A stretch of 64,000 bases of DNA from Flavobacterium sp. KS-LB2. Its GTDB lineage: Bacteria; Bacteroidota; Bacteroidia; Flavobacteriales; Flavobacteriaceae. The notes below the pieces were generated by a model. The model did not search any database, was not told the DNA's origin, and saw nothing but the letters and a program-made list of their open reading frames with translations. Position 1 is the stretch's first letter, and each line of letters opens with the position of its first letter. The DNA lies in contig NZ_CP145904.1 in NCBI RefSeq assembly GCF_036895565.1, positions 2,976,001 to 3,040,000 on the forward strand, written 5' to 3'. The translations under genes were made by a program, and so were the position numbers. This document shows positions 8,620 through 17,379 of this stretch, piece after piece.

Positions 8620-9400
8620 ATACCAGCACCTTATTGTGGTTCGATCTCAATTCTTTATAAAAACCTACACTTTTTTTACTGTCTCCTACCACTTCTCCAA
8701 TAACGATTATCGCTGGAGAACTTAAATTATTGTCAGCCACAACTCTTTGGATGGTATCAATTGTTCCAATTCCTACTTTTTCCTCTGGAGTTGTTCCGTT
8801 TTGAATAATCGCAACGGGCATTTCTCCTTTAGATTCTTTTTGGAATAAAGCCACAATTTGATCCAGTTTACTCATTCCCATCAAAATTACAACCGTTGCT
8901 GTTGATTGAGCTGCTAAAGCCACATCCGCAGATAATTTCCGTGCCGAAGTTGTACCGGTAATCACCCAAAAACTCTCCGAAACTCCTCTTTTTGTCAACG
9001 AAATTCCTTGCGACGCAGGAACTGCAATAGAGGATGAAATTCCCGGCACTACAAATGTAGGAATTCCAAAGCTTTCTACGAATTCTATTTCTTCACTTCC
9101 ACGACCAAAAATAAATGGATCACCACCTTTTAGTCGCACCACATTTCCATAAGTCAACGCATTATCAACAATCAATTGATTGATTTGGTCTTGCGTATAT
9201 TCATGACAGCCTTTTCTTTTACCAACAAATATTCTCAAAGCTTTCTTAGGAGCATAAGACAATAGTTCTTCATTTGCCAAGGCGTCATACAAAACTACAT
9301 TAGCTTCCGCCAATGCTTTTGCACCTTTGATGGTCAGTAAATCCGGATCACCTGGGCCAGCACCTACTAAAGTAACTTGAGGTTCTATTTTATTTTTCAT
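8606..9400 (-). CDS. cobA: Uroporphyrinogen-III C-methyltransferase
   Basis: This 264-residue SUMT methylates uroporphyrinogen III twice with SAM to make precorrin-2, the branch point to siroheme and cobalamin. Family motifs are clear: VGAGPGDPDLLTIKGA near residue 12, VRLKGGDPFIFGRG near 90, and VVPGISSSIAVPASQGI. It overlaps sulfite reductase by 11 nt and the next gene by 14 nt, giving a tight siroheme-sulfite reductase block. As a SAM consumer in a run that may be SAM-repressed, its control fits the supply of siroheme to sulfite reductase. Confidence 0.95.
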   Translation of the reverse strand: MKNKIEPQVTLVGAGPGDPDLLTIKGAKALAEANVVLYDALANEELLSYAPKKALRIFVGKRKGCHEYTQDQINQLIVDNALTYGNVVRLKGGDPFIFGRGSEEIEFVESFGIPTFVVPGISSSIAVPASQGISLTKRGVSESFWVITGTTSARKLSADVALAAQSTATVVILMGMSKLDQIVALFQKESKGEMPVAIIQNGTTPEEKVGIGTIDTIQRVVADNNLSSPAIIVIGEVVGDSKKSVGFYKELRSNHNKVLVYGKE

Positions 9401-11483
9401 CTTGAAGGTCTTTGGCTCTAAATGTTTCTAAGGTCTTAAAAAACACAATGGCTTCTTGAATGTATTTTGTAGCAAACGCTTGAGACGGTTCATTCTCTCT
9501 AATTTGAAATACTAAAGCTTTCAAAGTTGATTGTAATGGAATTTTATTTGTTTCCACAAAAACAGTATCGAATAAATCAATGATTCCAGCTTGATGATTT
9601 GTTTTTTGATTTTCAGCCAATAGTAATGCTTTGGCACCATTCACAAATCCAGCATAAGCGTGATAAATAGCATCAGACCATTTTCCTTCTTCGAAAGCTT
9701 CTTGCGCAAAAGTCAATTTATCTTTGGCTTCTAATAATAAAGTAGCAACTAAATCAATTACAACACCAGCGCATTCACCAACTCCCACTGCTTTCACGTA
9801 ATTATCAGCATTTCCCCAATCTACAAAATCAGCTTCGGTAAGATTAGTCAAATCGGCTAATGGTTTCAAAAATTCGTAGAAATATTTTTCCCCTTTGGCA
9901 TCATAATAATTCAAGAATGATTGTCCGTTTCCGTTCGCTTCAAAATCATTTAAGATGAAACGCAATGCATCAGGTCCCCTTCTACTTGGAATTTTGATAA
10001 CTTTATCCGAAAATCTTCCTGATCCGTTTCCTAAATTTCCTCCGCCTAATAATACTTGTAATGCTGGCGCTACTAATTTTCCAGAATTGATAGACATTCC
10101 CTGAAAACCAATTTCGGCCATATTGTGTTGTCCACAAGCATTCATACAACCACTGATTTTAATCGTGATTTCTTGATTGTTGCTGTATTGTGGATATTCA
10201 GTTTCTAAAACTCTTTCCAGTTCTACTGCGATTCCGGTGCTGCTTGCAATTCCTAAATTACACGTATCTGTTCCCGGACAAGCAGTAATGTCAGAAATGG
10301 TATTGTAACCCAAAGCTACAAAATCTAATTTGGCTAATTCTTGGTAGAAAAAAGGTAAATTTTCTTCTTTTACGTGACGAATTAAAATGTCTTGTCTCAA
10401 TGTAAAACGCAATTCATTCGCCGCATAATTTTTGATTAATTCAGCCAAAGCTCTCGCTTTATCTGTATAAAAATCACCTAATAAAACTTTGATTCCAATC
10501 GCTACATAACCCGCTTGTTTTTGCGCAATTACATTTGATTTTTTCCAAGCTTCGAAAGCAGGAGTATCTTCGATTTCTACTTTTGGAACTTCCAGTAAAG
10601 GAGCAGTTATTTCAGCATCAAAAGCAGTTGTATCGATTTCAACTGTTTGGTAAGACAAGGCTTTTTTCTCTTCATCAACCAATTTTAAAAATTCATCTCT
10701 ACCAATATCTTTGATTAAGAATTTCATACGGGCTTTCAAACGTTTCGCTCTTTCGCCATAGCGATCAAAAATTCTCAAAACACCTTCGGTCGTTGGAATA
10801 ATTTGGTTTACCGGAATAAATTCGGAAAGCAATTCGGCGTGGTGTGGCTGTGAACCTAATCCTCCACCTAACATTACTTTAAATCCTCTTTCGCCATTTT
10901 CAATTCTTGGAATAAATCCTAAATCGTGTAAATAACTCAAGGCCGTATCTTTATCCGAAGAAGAAAATGAAATTTTGAATTTACGTCCCATTTCCTGACA
11001 AACCGGATTTCTTAAGAAAAACTGAAACATAGCATGCGCATAAGGCGACACATCAAAAAGTTCTTCAGTATCAATTCCTGCTGTTTCACTGGCCGTAATA
11101 TTTCTCACGGTGTTTCCACAAGCTTCACGAAGTGTAACATCATCTTTTTCTAATTCAGCCCAAAGTTGTGGCGTTCTGTCCAAACTTACATAGTGAATTT
11201 GGATATCCTGGCGCGTTGTAATGTGCAAACGTCCGGTTGAATATTCATCAGAAACTTTAGTAATTCGCAACAATTGTTCGCTGGTCACTTTACCAAAAGG
11301 CAATTTGATACGAATCATTTGTACGCCTTCCTGACGTTGACCGTAAACTCCTCTCGCCAAACGAAGGCTCCGGAAACGCTCATCATCAATTTTCCCGTCA
11401 CGGAATAAAGCAATTTTTCTTTCTAAATCGATAATGTCTTTTTGGACAATCGGGTTTTCTATTTCGGTTCTAAAACTTTCCAT
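9390..11483 (-). CDS. Siroheme sulfite (nitrite/sulfite-type) reductase with C-terminal HEPN-like domain
   Basis: This protein has 697 residues. Residues 1-560 form the duplicated ferrodoxin-like/siroheme fold of nitrite and sulfite reductases. The [4Fe-4S]-siroheme cysteines are C402 and C408 (ACPGTDTC) and C446 and C450 (GCMNACG). It should reduce sulfite to sulfide with six electrons, probably from ferredoxin, because no CysJ flavoprotein is nearby. Residues about 576-685 are an added helical domain with AIYHAYAGFVNGAKALLL and a following NH, which resembles a HEPN domain. Context (cysN, cysD, cysH, siroheme genes) argues for sulfite over nitrite. It ends inside cobA, so the pair is coupled. 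Confidence 0.88.
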   Translation of the reverse strand: MESFRTEIENPIVQKDIIDLERKIALFRDGKIDDERFRSLRLARGVYGQRQEGVQMIRIKLPFGKVTSEQLLRITKVSDEYSTGRLHITTRQDIQIHYVSLDRTPQLWAELEKDDVTLREACGNTVRNITASETAGIDTEELFDVSPYAHAMFQFFLRNPVCQEMGRKFKISFSSSDKDTALSYLHDLGFIPRIENGERGFKVMLGGGLGSQPHHAELLSEFIPVNQIIPTTEGVLRIFDRYGERAKRLKARMKFLIKDIGRDEFLKLVDEEKKALSYQTVEIDTTAFDAEITAPLLEVPKVEIEDTPAFEAWKKSNVIAQKQAGYVAIGIKVLLGDFYTDKARALAELIKNYAANELRFTLRQDILIRHVKEENLPFFYQELAKLDFVALGYNTISDITACPGTDTCNLGIASSTGIAVELERVLETEYPQYSNNQEITIKISGCMNACGQHNMAEIGFQGMSINSGKLVAPALQVLLGGGNLGNGSGRFSDKVIKIPSRRGPDALRFILNDFEANGNGQSFLNYYDAKGEKYFYEFLKPLADLTNLTEADFVDWGNADNYVKAVGVGECAGVVIDLVATLLLEAKDKLTFAQEAFEEGKWSDAIYHAYAGFVNGAKALLLAENQKTNHQAGIIDLFDTVFVETNKIPLQSTLKALVFQIRENEPSQAFATKYIQEAIVFFKTLETFRAKDLQDEK

Positions 11484-11512
11484 CTGTGTGTTGTTTTTGG
11501 CAAAAGTTAGAT

Positions 11513-12757
11513 TTAGTTTATAAATCCAACTCCAGCAGTTGTGTTGGTTGCAGCATCAATTAATATAAAAGCGCCGTTTGATTTGTTGTCATTATAGGCA
11601 TCAAAATACAAAGCTTTGCTTAATTTAATATTTACTTCGCCTATTTCATTTATAGCCAATTGAGTCGCTGGTGTAACTCCAGAATAATCTGTAGCGATAA
11701 CGTTTTTCACGCTTTCTATTTTTGCCAAAACTCTGTTTGTATTGTGTTGTACCAAATATTTAGCACCTGGAACTAACTTTTTGCTGTCCATCCAGCAAAT
11801 CGTTGTATTGATGTCTTTTTCGATTTTAGGAAGCTCATCCGATTTTACAATCATGTCGCCTCTTGTCACATTGATATCATTTTCCAGTTCCAAAGTAATA
11901 GAAGAACCTGCTGTCGCTTCATCAAATTGCTGATCGAAAAAGTGAATATTGGTCACTTTAGATTCCGTCAATGAAGGAAGTACCGTTACCGCATCACCCA
12001 CTTTAATATTGTTCCCGTATAATTTTCCGGCATATCCTCTGAAGTCGTGATACTCTTCCGTTTTTGGTCGAATAACTGTTTGAACGGGGAAACGAGCTTT
12101 TCCTGTTTCAAAAACATCTTCCGGCTCTAAAGCTTCTAAATGTTCCAAAACCGTTTGTCCAGTGTACCACGGCATATTCTCTGATTTATCAGCAACATTT
12201 CCTCCATTGATAGCACTCAACGGAATGTAACTTACATTTTGCTCTTTGAATGAACTTTTGCTGTTCAGCGCTTGAAAATCAGCTTTGATTTTATTGTATA
12301 CTTCTTCCGAATAATCAACCAAATCCATTTTGTTTACCGCAACAATCACTTCTTTTACTCTCAATAAATTATTGATGAAAAAGTGTCTGTACGTTTGCTC
12401 AATAACGCCTTTACGAGCATCGATCAAAATGATAGAAACTTGCGAAGTCGAAGCTCCTGTAACCATGTTACGAGTATATTCTACGTGACCCGGAGTATCG
12501 GCAATAATGTAACTTTTCTTGGCTGTCGAAAAATAAATATGCGCCACATCAATCGTGATTCCTTGTTCTCTCTCAGCAACCAAACCATCGGTAGCCAATG
12601 AAAAATCTAAATAATCGTATCCTTTTTGCTTGCTGCTTTTTTCTATTGCTTCAATCTTATCTGTAGTCAATGATTTTGTATCGTATAATAATCTCCCGAT
12701 TAAGGTACTCTTTCCGTCATCTACACTTCCTGCTGTTGCTATTTTTAAAACTTCCAT
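11513..12757 (-). CDS. cysN: Sulfate adenylyltransferase subunit 1 (GTPase)
   Basis: This 414-residue translational-type GTPase shows the P-loop GSVDDGKST at 10-18, DTPGH in G3 and NKMD in G4, followed by EF-Tu-like beta-barrel domains. With CysD it makes adenosine 5'-phosphosulfate (APS) from sulfate and ATP, using GTP hydrolysis to drive the reaction. It has no fused APS kinase (CysC), and no cysC is nearby. That agrees with an APS-type reductase downstream in the pathway. It lies 146 bp after cysD and 29 bp before sulfite reductase on the same strand. Confidence 0.95.
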   Translation of the reverse strand: MEVLKIATAGSVDDGKSTLIGRLLYDTKSLTTDKIEAIEKSSKQKGYDYLDFSLATDGLVAEREQGITIDVAHIYFSTAKKSYIIADTPGHVEYTRNMVTGASTSQVSIILIDARKGVIEQTYRHFFINNLLRVKEVIVAVNKMDLVDYSEEVYNKIKADFQALNSKSSFKEQNVSYIPLSAINGGNVADKSENMPWYTGQTVLEHLEALEPEDVFETGKARFPVQTVIRPKTEEYHDFRGYAGKLYGNNIKVGDAVTVLPSLTESKVTNIHFFDQQFDEATAGSSITLELENDINVTRGDMIVKSDELPKIEKDINTTICWMDSKKLVPGAKYLVQHNTNRVLAKIESVKNVIATDYSGVTPATQLAINEIGEVNIKLSKALYFDAYNDNKSNGAFILIDAATNTTAGVGFIN

Positions 12758-12769
12758 TCCTTGTTTTTT

Positions 12770-12902
12770 GTTTGAAGTTTAAAAGTTTAAGGTTTCTTAA
12801 ACACCTTATGTAACTTCTAAATTTGATTTTTTTATTTTAAATGTTGAATTTTAAATTTTAAATGTCTCGGAACAATTCATAATTCATAACTTATAATTAT
12901 TT
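12770..12902. repeat. AT-rich degenerate spacer between cysD and cysN
   Basis: The spacer carries AAGTTTAAAAGTTTAAGG followed by tandem variants of TTTTAAATG and of AATTCATAA. No ORF, terminator or clear promoter is visible in it. Confidence 0.5.
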
Positions 12903-12903
12903 T

Positions 12904-13803
12904 CTAAAAATACCCTTGTTGTTTTCTTTTTTCCATCGCAGCTTCAGAACGTTTGTCATCAATTCTGGCTCCTCTTTCTGAAATAGTCGAAGATCTTATT
13001 TCGCCTACTACTTCTTGAATGGTTGCTGCGTAAGAATCAACAGCTGCAGTACAACTCATATCTCCAACAGTTCTAAAACGAACAATTCTTTCTTCAATCT
13101 CTTCATCTTCTTCTTGGTACACAAATGGAGAATGTGACCAAATCATACCGTCTCTCAAGAATACTTTACGTTTGTGTGAAAAGTAAATCGATGGAATTTC
13201 GATTTGCTCTTGCTCAATATAACTCCAAACATCAAGCTCAGTCCAGTTCGAAATTGGAAAAACACGAACGTTTTGACCATTTTCAATTTTTCCGTTCAAA
13301 ATATCAAACAATTCCGGACGTTGGTTTTTCTCATCCCATTGACCAAAATCATCACGAACAGAGAAAATACGTTCTTTAGCTCTTGCTTTTTCTTCATCAC
13401 GACGCGCACCACCTATACAAGCATCAAATTTGAATTCTTCGATTGCATCCAAAAGTGTCGTCGTTTGCAAACTGTTTCTGCTGGAATATTTTCCAGATTC
13501 TTCCACCACTTTACCTTCGTCAATAGCATCCTGAACATTACGAACGATTAGTTCCAATCCTAATTCAGCAACCAATTTATCTCTGAAAGCAATAGTTTCA
13601 GGAAAGTTATGTCCCGTGTCTACATGCAACAACGGAAAAGGAATTTTTGCAGGAAAAAATGCTTTTTGTGCTAAACGCACCAATGTAATTGAATCTTTTC
13701 CACCAGAGAAAAGTAAAACCGGCTTGTCAAATTGAGATATAACTTCTCTAAAAATGTATATAGCTTCGCTTTCTAAAGCGTTTGTTTTTAATATTGAACT
13801 CAT
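12904..13803 (-). CDS. cysD: Sulfate adenylyltransferase subunit 2
   Basis: This 299-residue PP-loop ATP pyrophosphatase carries SGGKDS at about 34-39, the LHVDTGHNFPE segment and a C-terminal RISERGARIDDK-type tail. It is the adenylyl-transferring half of CysDN, making APS in the cytosol. Length and sequence are ordinary for the family. It is preceded by a period-7/8 AGTTTAAA spacer and followed by cysN. Confidence 0.96.
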   Translation of the reverse strand: MSSILKTNALESEAIYIFREVISQFDKPVLLFSGGKDSITLVRLAQKAFFPAKIPFPLLHVDTGHNFPETIAFRDKLVAELGLELIVRNVQDAIDEGKVVEESGKYSSRNSLQTTTLLDAIEEFKFDACIGGARRDEEKARAKERIFSVRDDFGQWDEKNQRPELFDILNGKIENGQNVRVFPISNWTELDVWSYIEQEQIEIPSIYFSHKRKVFLRDGMIWSHSPFVYQEEDEEIEERIVRFRTVGDMSCTAAVDSYAATIQEVVGEIRSSTISERGARIDDKRSEAAMEKRKQQGYF

Positions 13804-13810
13804 TATTATT

Positions 13811-13841
13811 AGTTTAAAAGTTTAAAAGTTTAAAGTTTAAG
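13811..13841. repeat. Period 7-8 AGTTTAAA tandem spacer
   Basis: Four consecutive AGTTTAA(A) units precede GGTTGTTGGAA. The spacer at 17319-17350 is built the same way and ends with the same GTTGTTGGAA, so the two spacers are related. Confidence 0.7.
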
Positions 13842-13914
13842 GTTGTTGGAACCTCATCTAAAATCTCTTAACTATTATTATTTTTTCTTTTCTCTTTATT
13901 CTAACCTCTGTTTT

Positions 13915-14616
13915 CTATTTCTGGTGCAAACCACATTCTTTATGACTGGATTCCCATGACCATCTTCCTGCTCTGATATCTTCTCCAGGGACAATTGCTC
14001 TGGTACAAGGTGCGCAACCTATACTGACGAAACCTTGTTTGTGTAAGGCATTTTGTGGCACATTGTTATCGTCTAAATATTTCTGAACCTCTTCTAATGT
14101 CCATTTTAACAACGGATTGAATTTTATAATATCGAATTTTTCATCGTATTCAAAAAGGTCTAAATCATTTCTATTTTCTGATTGCTCAGCTCTCAAACCG
14201 GTAATCCAAATTGAATTTCCTTTTAAAGCTTTAGTCAAAGGCGCTACTTTTCGAATGAAACAACATTCTTTTCTATTCTCTACTGATTCATAAAAGCTAT
14301 TTGGGCCTTTTTGATTTAATAACTCTTCAACCGCACTTGTTTCCGGAAAATAAGTTTTAATATCTATTTGATACTTTTTCAAGGTCTTATGAAAAACATC
14401 GTAAGTCTCTTGAAATAACCTTCCGGTATCCAAAGTAAAAATGGTAATAGGTAAATTATTTTTTCCAATTAAAGCCGTAATTACTTGGTCTTCCTGTCCA
14501 AAAGAAGTCGAGAAAACTACTTTGTCTCTAAATTCATTAGCCAAAAAAGCCAAAGTCTCTTCAATTGAAAAATCCTTTGTTTTATCTAATAAAGTATTGG
14601 TTATTGCTATGCTCAT
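13915..14616 (-). CDS. cysH: APS/PAPS reductase, [4Fe-4S] adenylyl-sulfate reductase type
   Basis: This 233-residue PP-loop reductase turns activated sulfate into sulfite using thioredoxin. It has STSFGQEDQ near 36, the cysteine pairs C118-C119 (KECCFIRK) and C201/C204 (GCAPC) that bind a [4Fe-4S] cluster, and the C-terminal catalytic C228 in KECGLH. The cluster cysteines are the mark of enzymes that use APS directly, which matches the lack of an APS kinase gene here. It starts 15 bp after tauE stops. Confidence 0.94.
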   Translation of the reverse strand: MSIAITNTLLDKTKDFSIEETLAFLANEFRDKVVFSTSFGQEDQVITALIGKNNLPITIFTLDTGRLFQETYDVFHKTLKKYQIDIKTYFPETSAVEELLNQKGPNSFYESVENRKECCFIRKVAPLTKALKGNSIWITGLRAEQSENRNDLDLFEYDEKFDIIKFNPLLKWTLEEVQKYLDDNNVPQNALHKQGFVSIGCAPCTRAIVPGEDIRAGRWSWESSHKECGLHQK

Positions 14617-14631
14617 AATTTCGTTTCTCTT

Positions 14632-15534
14632 TTATAATAATTTAGACAGTGTTTTTAAACTCAAAACAATAATTAAAACGCCTACCAAAATCATCATAGG
14701 CTTTCTCTTTATTTTATTGACTAAAATTGCGGCAATTGGAGCAGCAATCACACCACCTAAAATCAACCCTATAATAACTTGCCATCCTTGTATTCCTCCA
14801 AAAAGCATAAATGTTACACCACTGGCAAAAGCTACTGCAAACTCGGCTGCATTTACAGAACCAATAGTATATCGTGGATTTCTACCTCGACCTAATAAAG
14901 TCGAAGTCACAATTGGCCCCCAGCCACCACCCCCAACAGCATCCATAAAACCTCCAAAAGAAGCTAAAATATTCAGTCGCTTGGTTTTCTTTTTAATGAT
15001 GTTTTTCTGCATTGCTTTTCTGATGATTATAATGGCCAGCCCTATCATGTATACCGCAATAAAAGGCTTTATCGCATCCCCATCAATTACATCCGACAAT
15101 AAATAAGCACCTGCAATAGACCCTAAAACACCGGGAATTAACAAATGTCTCACTAGTTTTTTATTGATATTCCCAAAACGATGATGAGAAATCGCCGAAG
15201 CTCCTGTTGTAAACATTTCAGCCACGTGAACTCCTGTACTACTTATTGCCGGCGGAATTCCATACGCTAATAAAAATGAAGTAGAAGTTGCTCCATAACC
15301 CATTCCTAAAGTTCCATCTACTAATTGTGCAAAAACACCGATACAGAAAAAGATTAAAAATTCCTGATTAAATCCCGCTATAAAACCATCCCAAGAAAAT
15401 TCTGCATGATGATTGTAAACTAATGTAGAAATTAAACCTACCAATAAGACAACCGGAATAATAACCCACAAGCGTTCTTTAAAAGTCGTTTCCGATTTTG
15501 CATTGATGGTAATAGCTTTCAATTCTTGGTTCAT
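14632..15534 (-). CDS. Sulfite exporter TauE/SafE family membrane protein
   Basis: This is about 300 residues from the ATG at 15534 (an upstream in-frame TTG would add 5). Eight or so hydrophobic helices carry the family pattern DGTLGMGYGATSTSFLLAYG and a related second repeat AVGGGGWGPIVTSTLLG. The family moves sulfur oxyanions and organosulfonates across the inner membrane. Placed directly before cysH, it could import sulfate or export excess sulfite, and direction cannot be read from sequence. The upstream gap has a strong promoter and a possible operator, so tauE-cysH may start its own transcript. Confidence 0.9.
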   Translation of the reverse strand: MNQELKAITINAKSETTFKERLWVIIPVVLLVGLISTLVYNHHAEFSWDGFIAGFNQEFLIFFCIGVFAQLVDGTLGMGYGATSTSFLLAYGIPPAISSTGVHVAEMFTTGASAISHHRFGNINKKLVRHLLIPGVLGSIAGAYLLSDVIDGDAIKPFIAVYMIGLAIIIIRKAMQKNIIKKKTKRLNILASFGGFMDAVGGGGWGPIVTSTLLGRGRNPRYTIGSVNAAEFAVAFASGVTFMLFGGIQGWQVIIGLILGGVIAAPIAAILVNKIKRKPMMILVGVLIIVLSLKTLSKLL

Positions 15535-15576
15535 GCTTTTTTTATTCAACTGTTTCTAACATTTAAATCTATTGCC

Positions 15577-15588
15577 CTATCGGAATAG
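15577..15588. promoter_or_regulatory. Possible operator CTATCGGAATAG in the tauE leader
   Basis: The inverted repeat CTAT-CGGA-ATAG falls just downstream of the predicted tauE transcription start and next to the rrf2 gene. A binding site for the adjacent Rrf2 regulator is a guess based on position and dyad symmetry. Confidence 0.35.
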
Positions 15589-15600
15589 TAGATTATTATG

Positions 15601-15630
15601 CAAAAGTAAATAATTTAAGTTAACTACAAA
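15601..15630 (-). promoter_or_regulatory. Promoter of tauE-cysH
   Basis: On the reverse strand TTTG (15627-15630), an 18 bp spacer and TACTTTTG (15601-15608) match the Bacteroidota promoter closely. It would start RNA about 60 nt before the tauE ATG. Confidence 0.65.
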
Positions 15631-15651
15631 ATTTATTTTGTGATATATTCT

Positions 15652-16062
15652 TTAAAAGGCAATGTCAGCCAAGGTGTTACTTTCTAAGATTTTAAGTGTA
15701 TTATCGCGCACCTCAATCATCAGTTTCCGAACCGCGCAAGTAGCTTCATCTGAACAGTCCGAACAAGGCTCGTAAAAATTATGGCTGGCACAAGGAAGTA
15801 ATGCAATTGGCCCTTCAAGAATGCGATACACATGAGCCATATTGATGTCTTTGGGATCTTTTATCAAATAATAGCCTCCACCTTTTCCTTTTTTGGCACC
15901 CAAAAAACCGGAATGGCGCAGCAATAATAAAATACTTTCTAAAAACTTGATCGAAATAGTCTCGCTCTTGGCTATCTCCGCTATTTGAACAGGAGAATTG
16001 TCTTTTTGGCGCGCCAAGAAAGTAAGTGCTTTTATTCCGTATTTTGTTTTTTTAGACAGCAT
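15652..16062 (-). CDS. Rrf2-family transcriptional regulator with four cysteines
   Basis: This 136-residue winged-helix protein shows the Rrf2 pattern: KTKYGIKALTFLA at the start, recognition region SIKFLESILLLLRHSGFL and wing GAKKGKGGGYYL. Four cysteines cluster at C91, C100, C103 and C109, which suggests an Fe-S or thiol sensor as in IscR and related proteins. It is unlike CymR, which lacks such ligands. Its position between metZ and tauE suggests control of the sulfur genes around it. The ligand and targets are not known. Confidence 0.9.
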   Translation of the reverse strand: MLSKKTKYGIKALTFLARQKDNSPVQIAEIAKSETISIKFLESILLLLRHSGFLGAKKGKGGGYYLIKDPKDINMAHVYRILEGPIALLPCASHNFYEPCSDCSDEATCAVRKLMIEVRDNTLKILESNTLADIAF

Positions 16063-16087
16063 AATTGATGTTTGATTTTCTTTTTAC

Positions 16088-16136
16088 TGATATCAAATCT
16101 ACAATCTAAAATCGTTAATCCCAAATCAAAAATCAT
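16088..16136. repeat. Degenerate AATCTAAA-type spacer
   Basis: Variants of AAATCTACAATC, AATCTAAAATC and AAATCAAAAATC follow one another with a period near 7-11 bp. A similar spacer lies between osmC and thrA at 17830-17868. Confidence 0.5.
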
Positions 16137-17308
16137 TAAGACAAAGCCTGCTCCAAATCAGCAATTACATCTTTTACAGTTTCCAATCCAACAGAAACAC
16201 GAACTAAACCATCAGTAATACTGACTGCCAAACGTTCGTCAACTGATAACTTACTATGTGTTGTTGATGCCGGATGCGTAACAATTGTTCTGGTGTCGCC
16301 CAAATTTGGTGATAAAGAACATAATTTTATTTTGTCTAAAAAAGCTCTTCCCGCTTCAATTCCGCCTTTGATTTCAAAAGCTACAATGTTTCCGCCTAGT
16401 TTCATCTGCTTTTGAGCAATTTCGTATTGCGGATGCGATTTCAAAAACGGATATTTGACTTTATTCACCTGAGGATGGTTTTCTAAAAATTCTGCTACTT
16501 TCAAGGCATTTTCGCAATGTCTGTCCAAACGAATCGCTAATGTTTCTAAACTCTTAGACAATACCCAAGCGTTAAAAGGCGATAAAGAAGGTCCTGTAAG
16601 TCGGGAAAACAAATAGATTTTCTGAATCAAATCTGCATCACCAACTGTTATTCCTCCCAAAACCCTCCCTTGGCCATCCATTAGCTTTGTAGCAGAATGT
16701 ACCACTAGATGTGCACCCCATTTTATAGGTTGTTGCAAGTAAGGCGTTGCAAAACAGTTGTCTATTACCAAAATTAAATTGTGCTTTTTAGCAATTGCTC
16801 CTAAAAGTTCCAAATCGATAATATCAACAGCAGGATTGGTAGGCGATTCAGCAAAAAGAATCTTTGTATTTGGTGTAATAAAACTTTCAATTGTTTCCGG
16901 CTTATTTATATCAAAATAGGAGGTTTCAATATTCCATTTTGGAAAATAATTAATGAATAACGAATGTGTCGCTCCAAAAACACTACTGGACGAAACAATA
17001 TGATCTCCAGATTTCAATAAAGCTGCCAAGGTTGAATACACCGCAGCCATTCCGGATGCAAAGGCAAAACCAGCTGCAGCACCTTCCATAGCACAAACTT
17101 TATCAACAAATTCGTTGGTGTTTGGATTGCTATAACGGCTGTAAATATTCCTGTCTTTTTCTTCGGCAAAAGAAGCACGCATGTCTTCGGCATCCTCAAA
17201 TACAAAACTGGAAGTTAAGTACAAAGGCACTGAATGCTCTAAAAATTGTGTTCTTTCTAGTTGGTTGCGTATGGCTTGGGTTTCAAAACCAAATTCTTGT
17301 TCGTTCAT
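16136..17308 (-). CDS. metZ: O-succinyl/acetylhomoserine sulfhydrylase (MetZ type)
   Basis: This 390-residue PLP enzyme belongs to the Cys/Met metabolism family. The cofactor lysine is K208 in VVHSATKLMDGQG, with the substrate-pocket SRYSNPNTNEF and FASGMAAVYS segments present. It should replace the acyl group of activated homoserine with sulfide to give homocysteine. It therefore joins the sulfide made by the cys genes to the acyl-homoserine made by MetX. Because MetX here looks like an acetyltransferase, O-acetylhomoserine is the likely substrate despite the usual OSHS annotation. Cystathionine synthase or lyase activity cannot be excluded by sequence alone. Confidence 0.9.
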   Translation of the reverse strand: MNEQEFGFETQAIRNQLERTQFLEHSVPLYLTSSFVFEDAEDMRASFAEEKDRNIYSRYSNPNTNEFVDKVCAMEGAAAGFAFASGMAAVYSTLAALLKSGDHIVSSSSVFGATHSLFINYFPKWNIETSYFDINKPETIESFITPNTKILFAESPTNPAVDIIDLELLGAIAKKHNLILVIDNCFATPYLQQPIKWGAHLVVHSATKLMDGQGRVLGGITVGDADLIQKIYLFSRLTGPSLSPFNAWVLSKSLETLAIRLDRHCENALKVAEFLENHPQVNKVKYPFLKSHPQYEIAQKQMKLGGNIVAFEIKGGIEAGRAFLDKIKLCSLSPNLGDTRTIVTHPASTTHSKLSVDERLAVSITDGLVRVSVGLETVKDVIADLEQALS

Positions 17309-17318
17309 TTTATTTTCT

Positions 17319-17350
17319 AGTTTAAAGTTTAAAGTTTAAAGTTGTTGGAA
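17319..17350. repeat. Period-7 AGTTTAA tandem spacer
   Basis: AGTTTAAAGTTTAAAGTTTAAAGTTG and then TTGGAA occupy the osmC-metZ gap. The unit and the closing GTTGTTGGAA are shared with the cysH-cysD gap. Confidence 0.7.
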
Positions 17351-17379
17351 TCGTGAAAATCCAACCTCTTATATTTAAA

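Noticed and set aside
13811..13841. CRISPR-like array
   Set aside because: The repeats are 7-8 bp, have no spacers and no cas genes are present.
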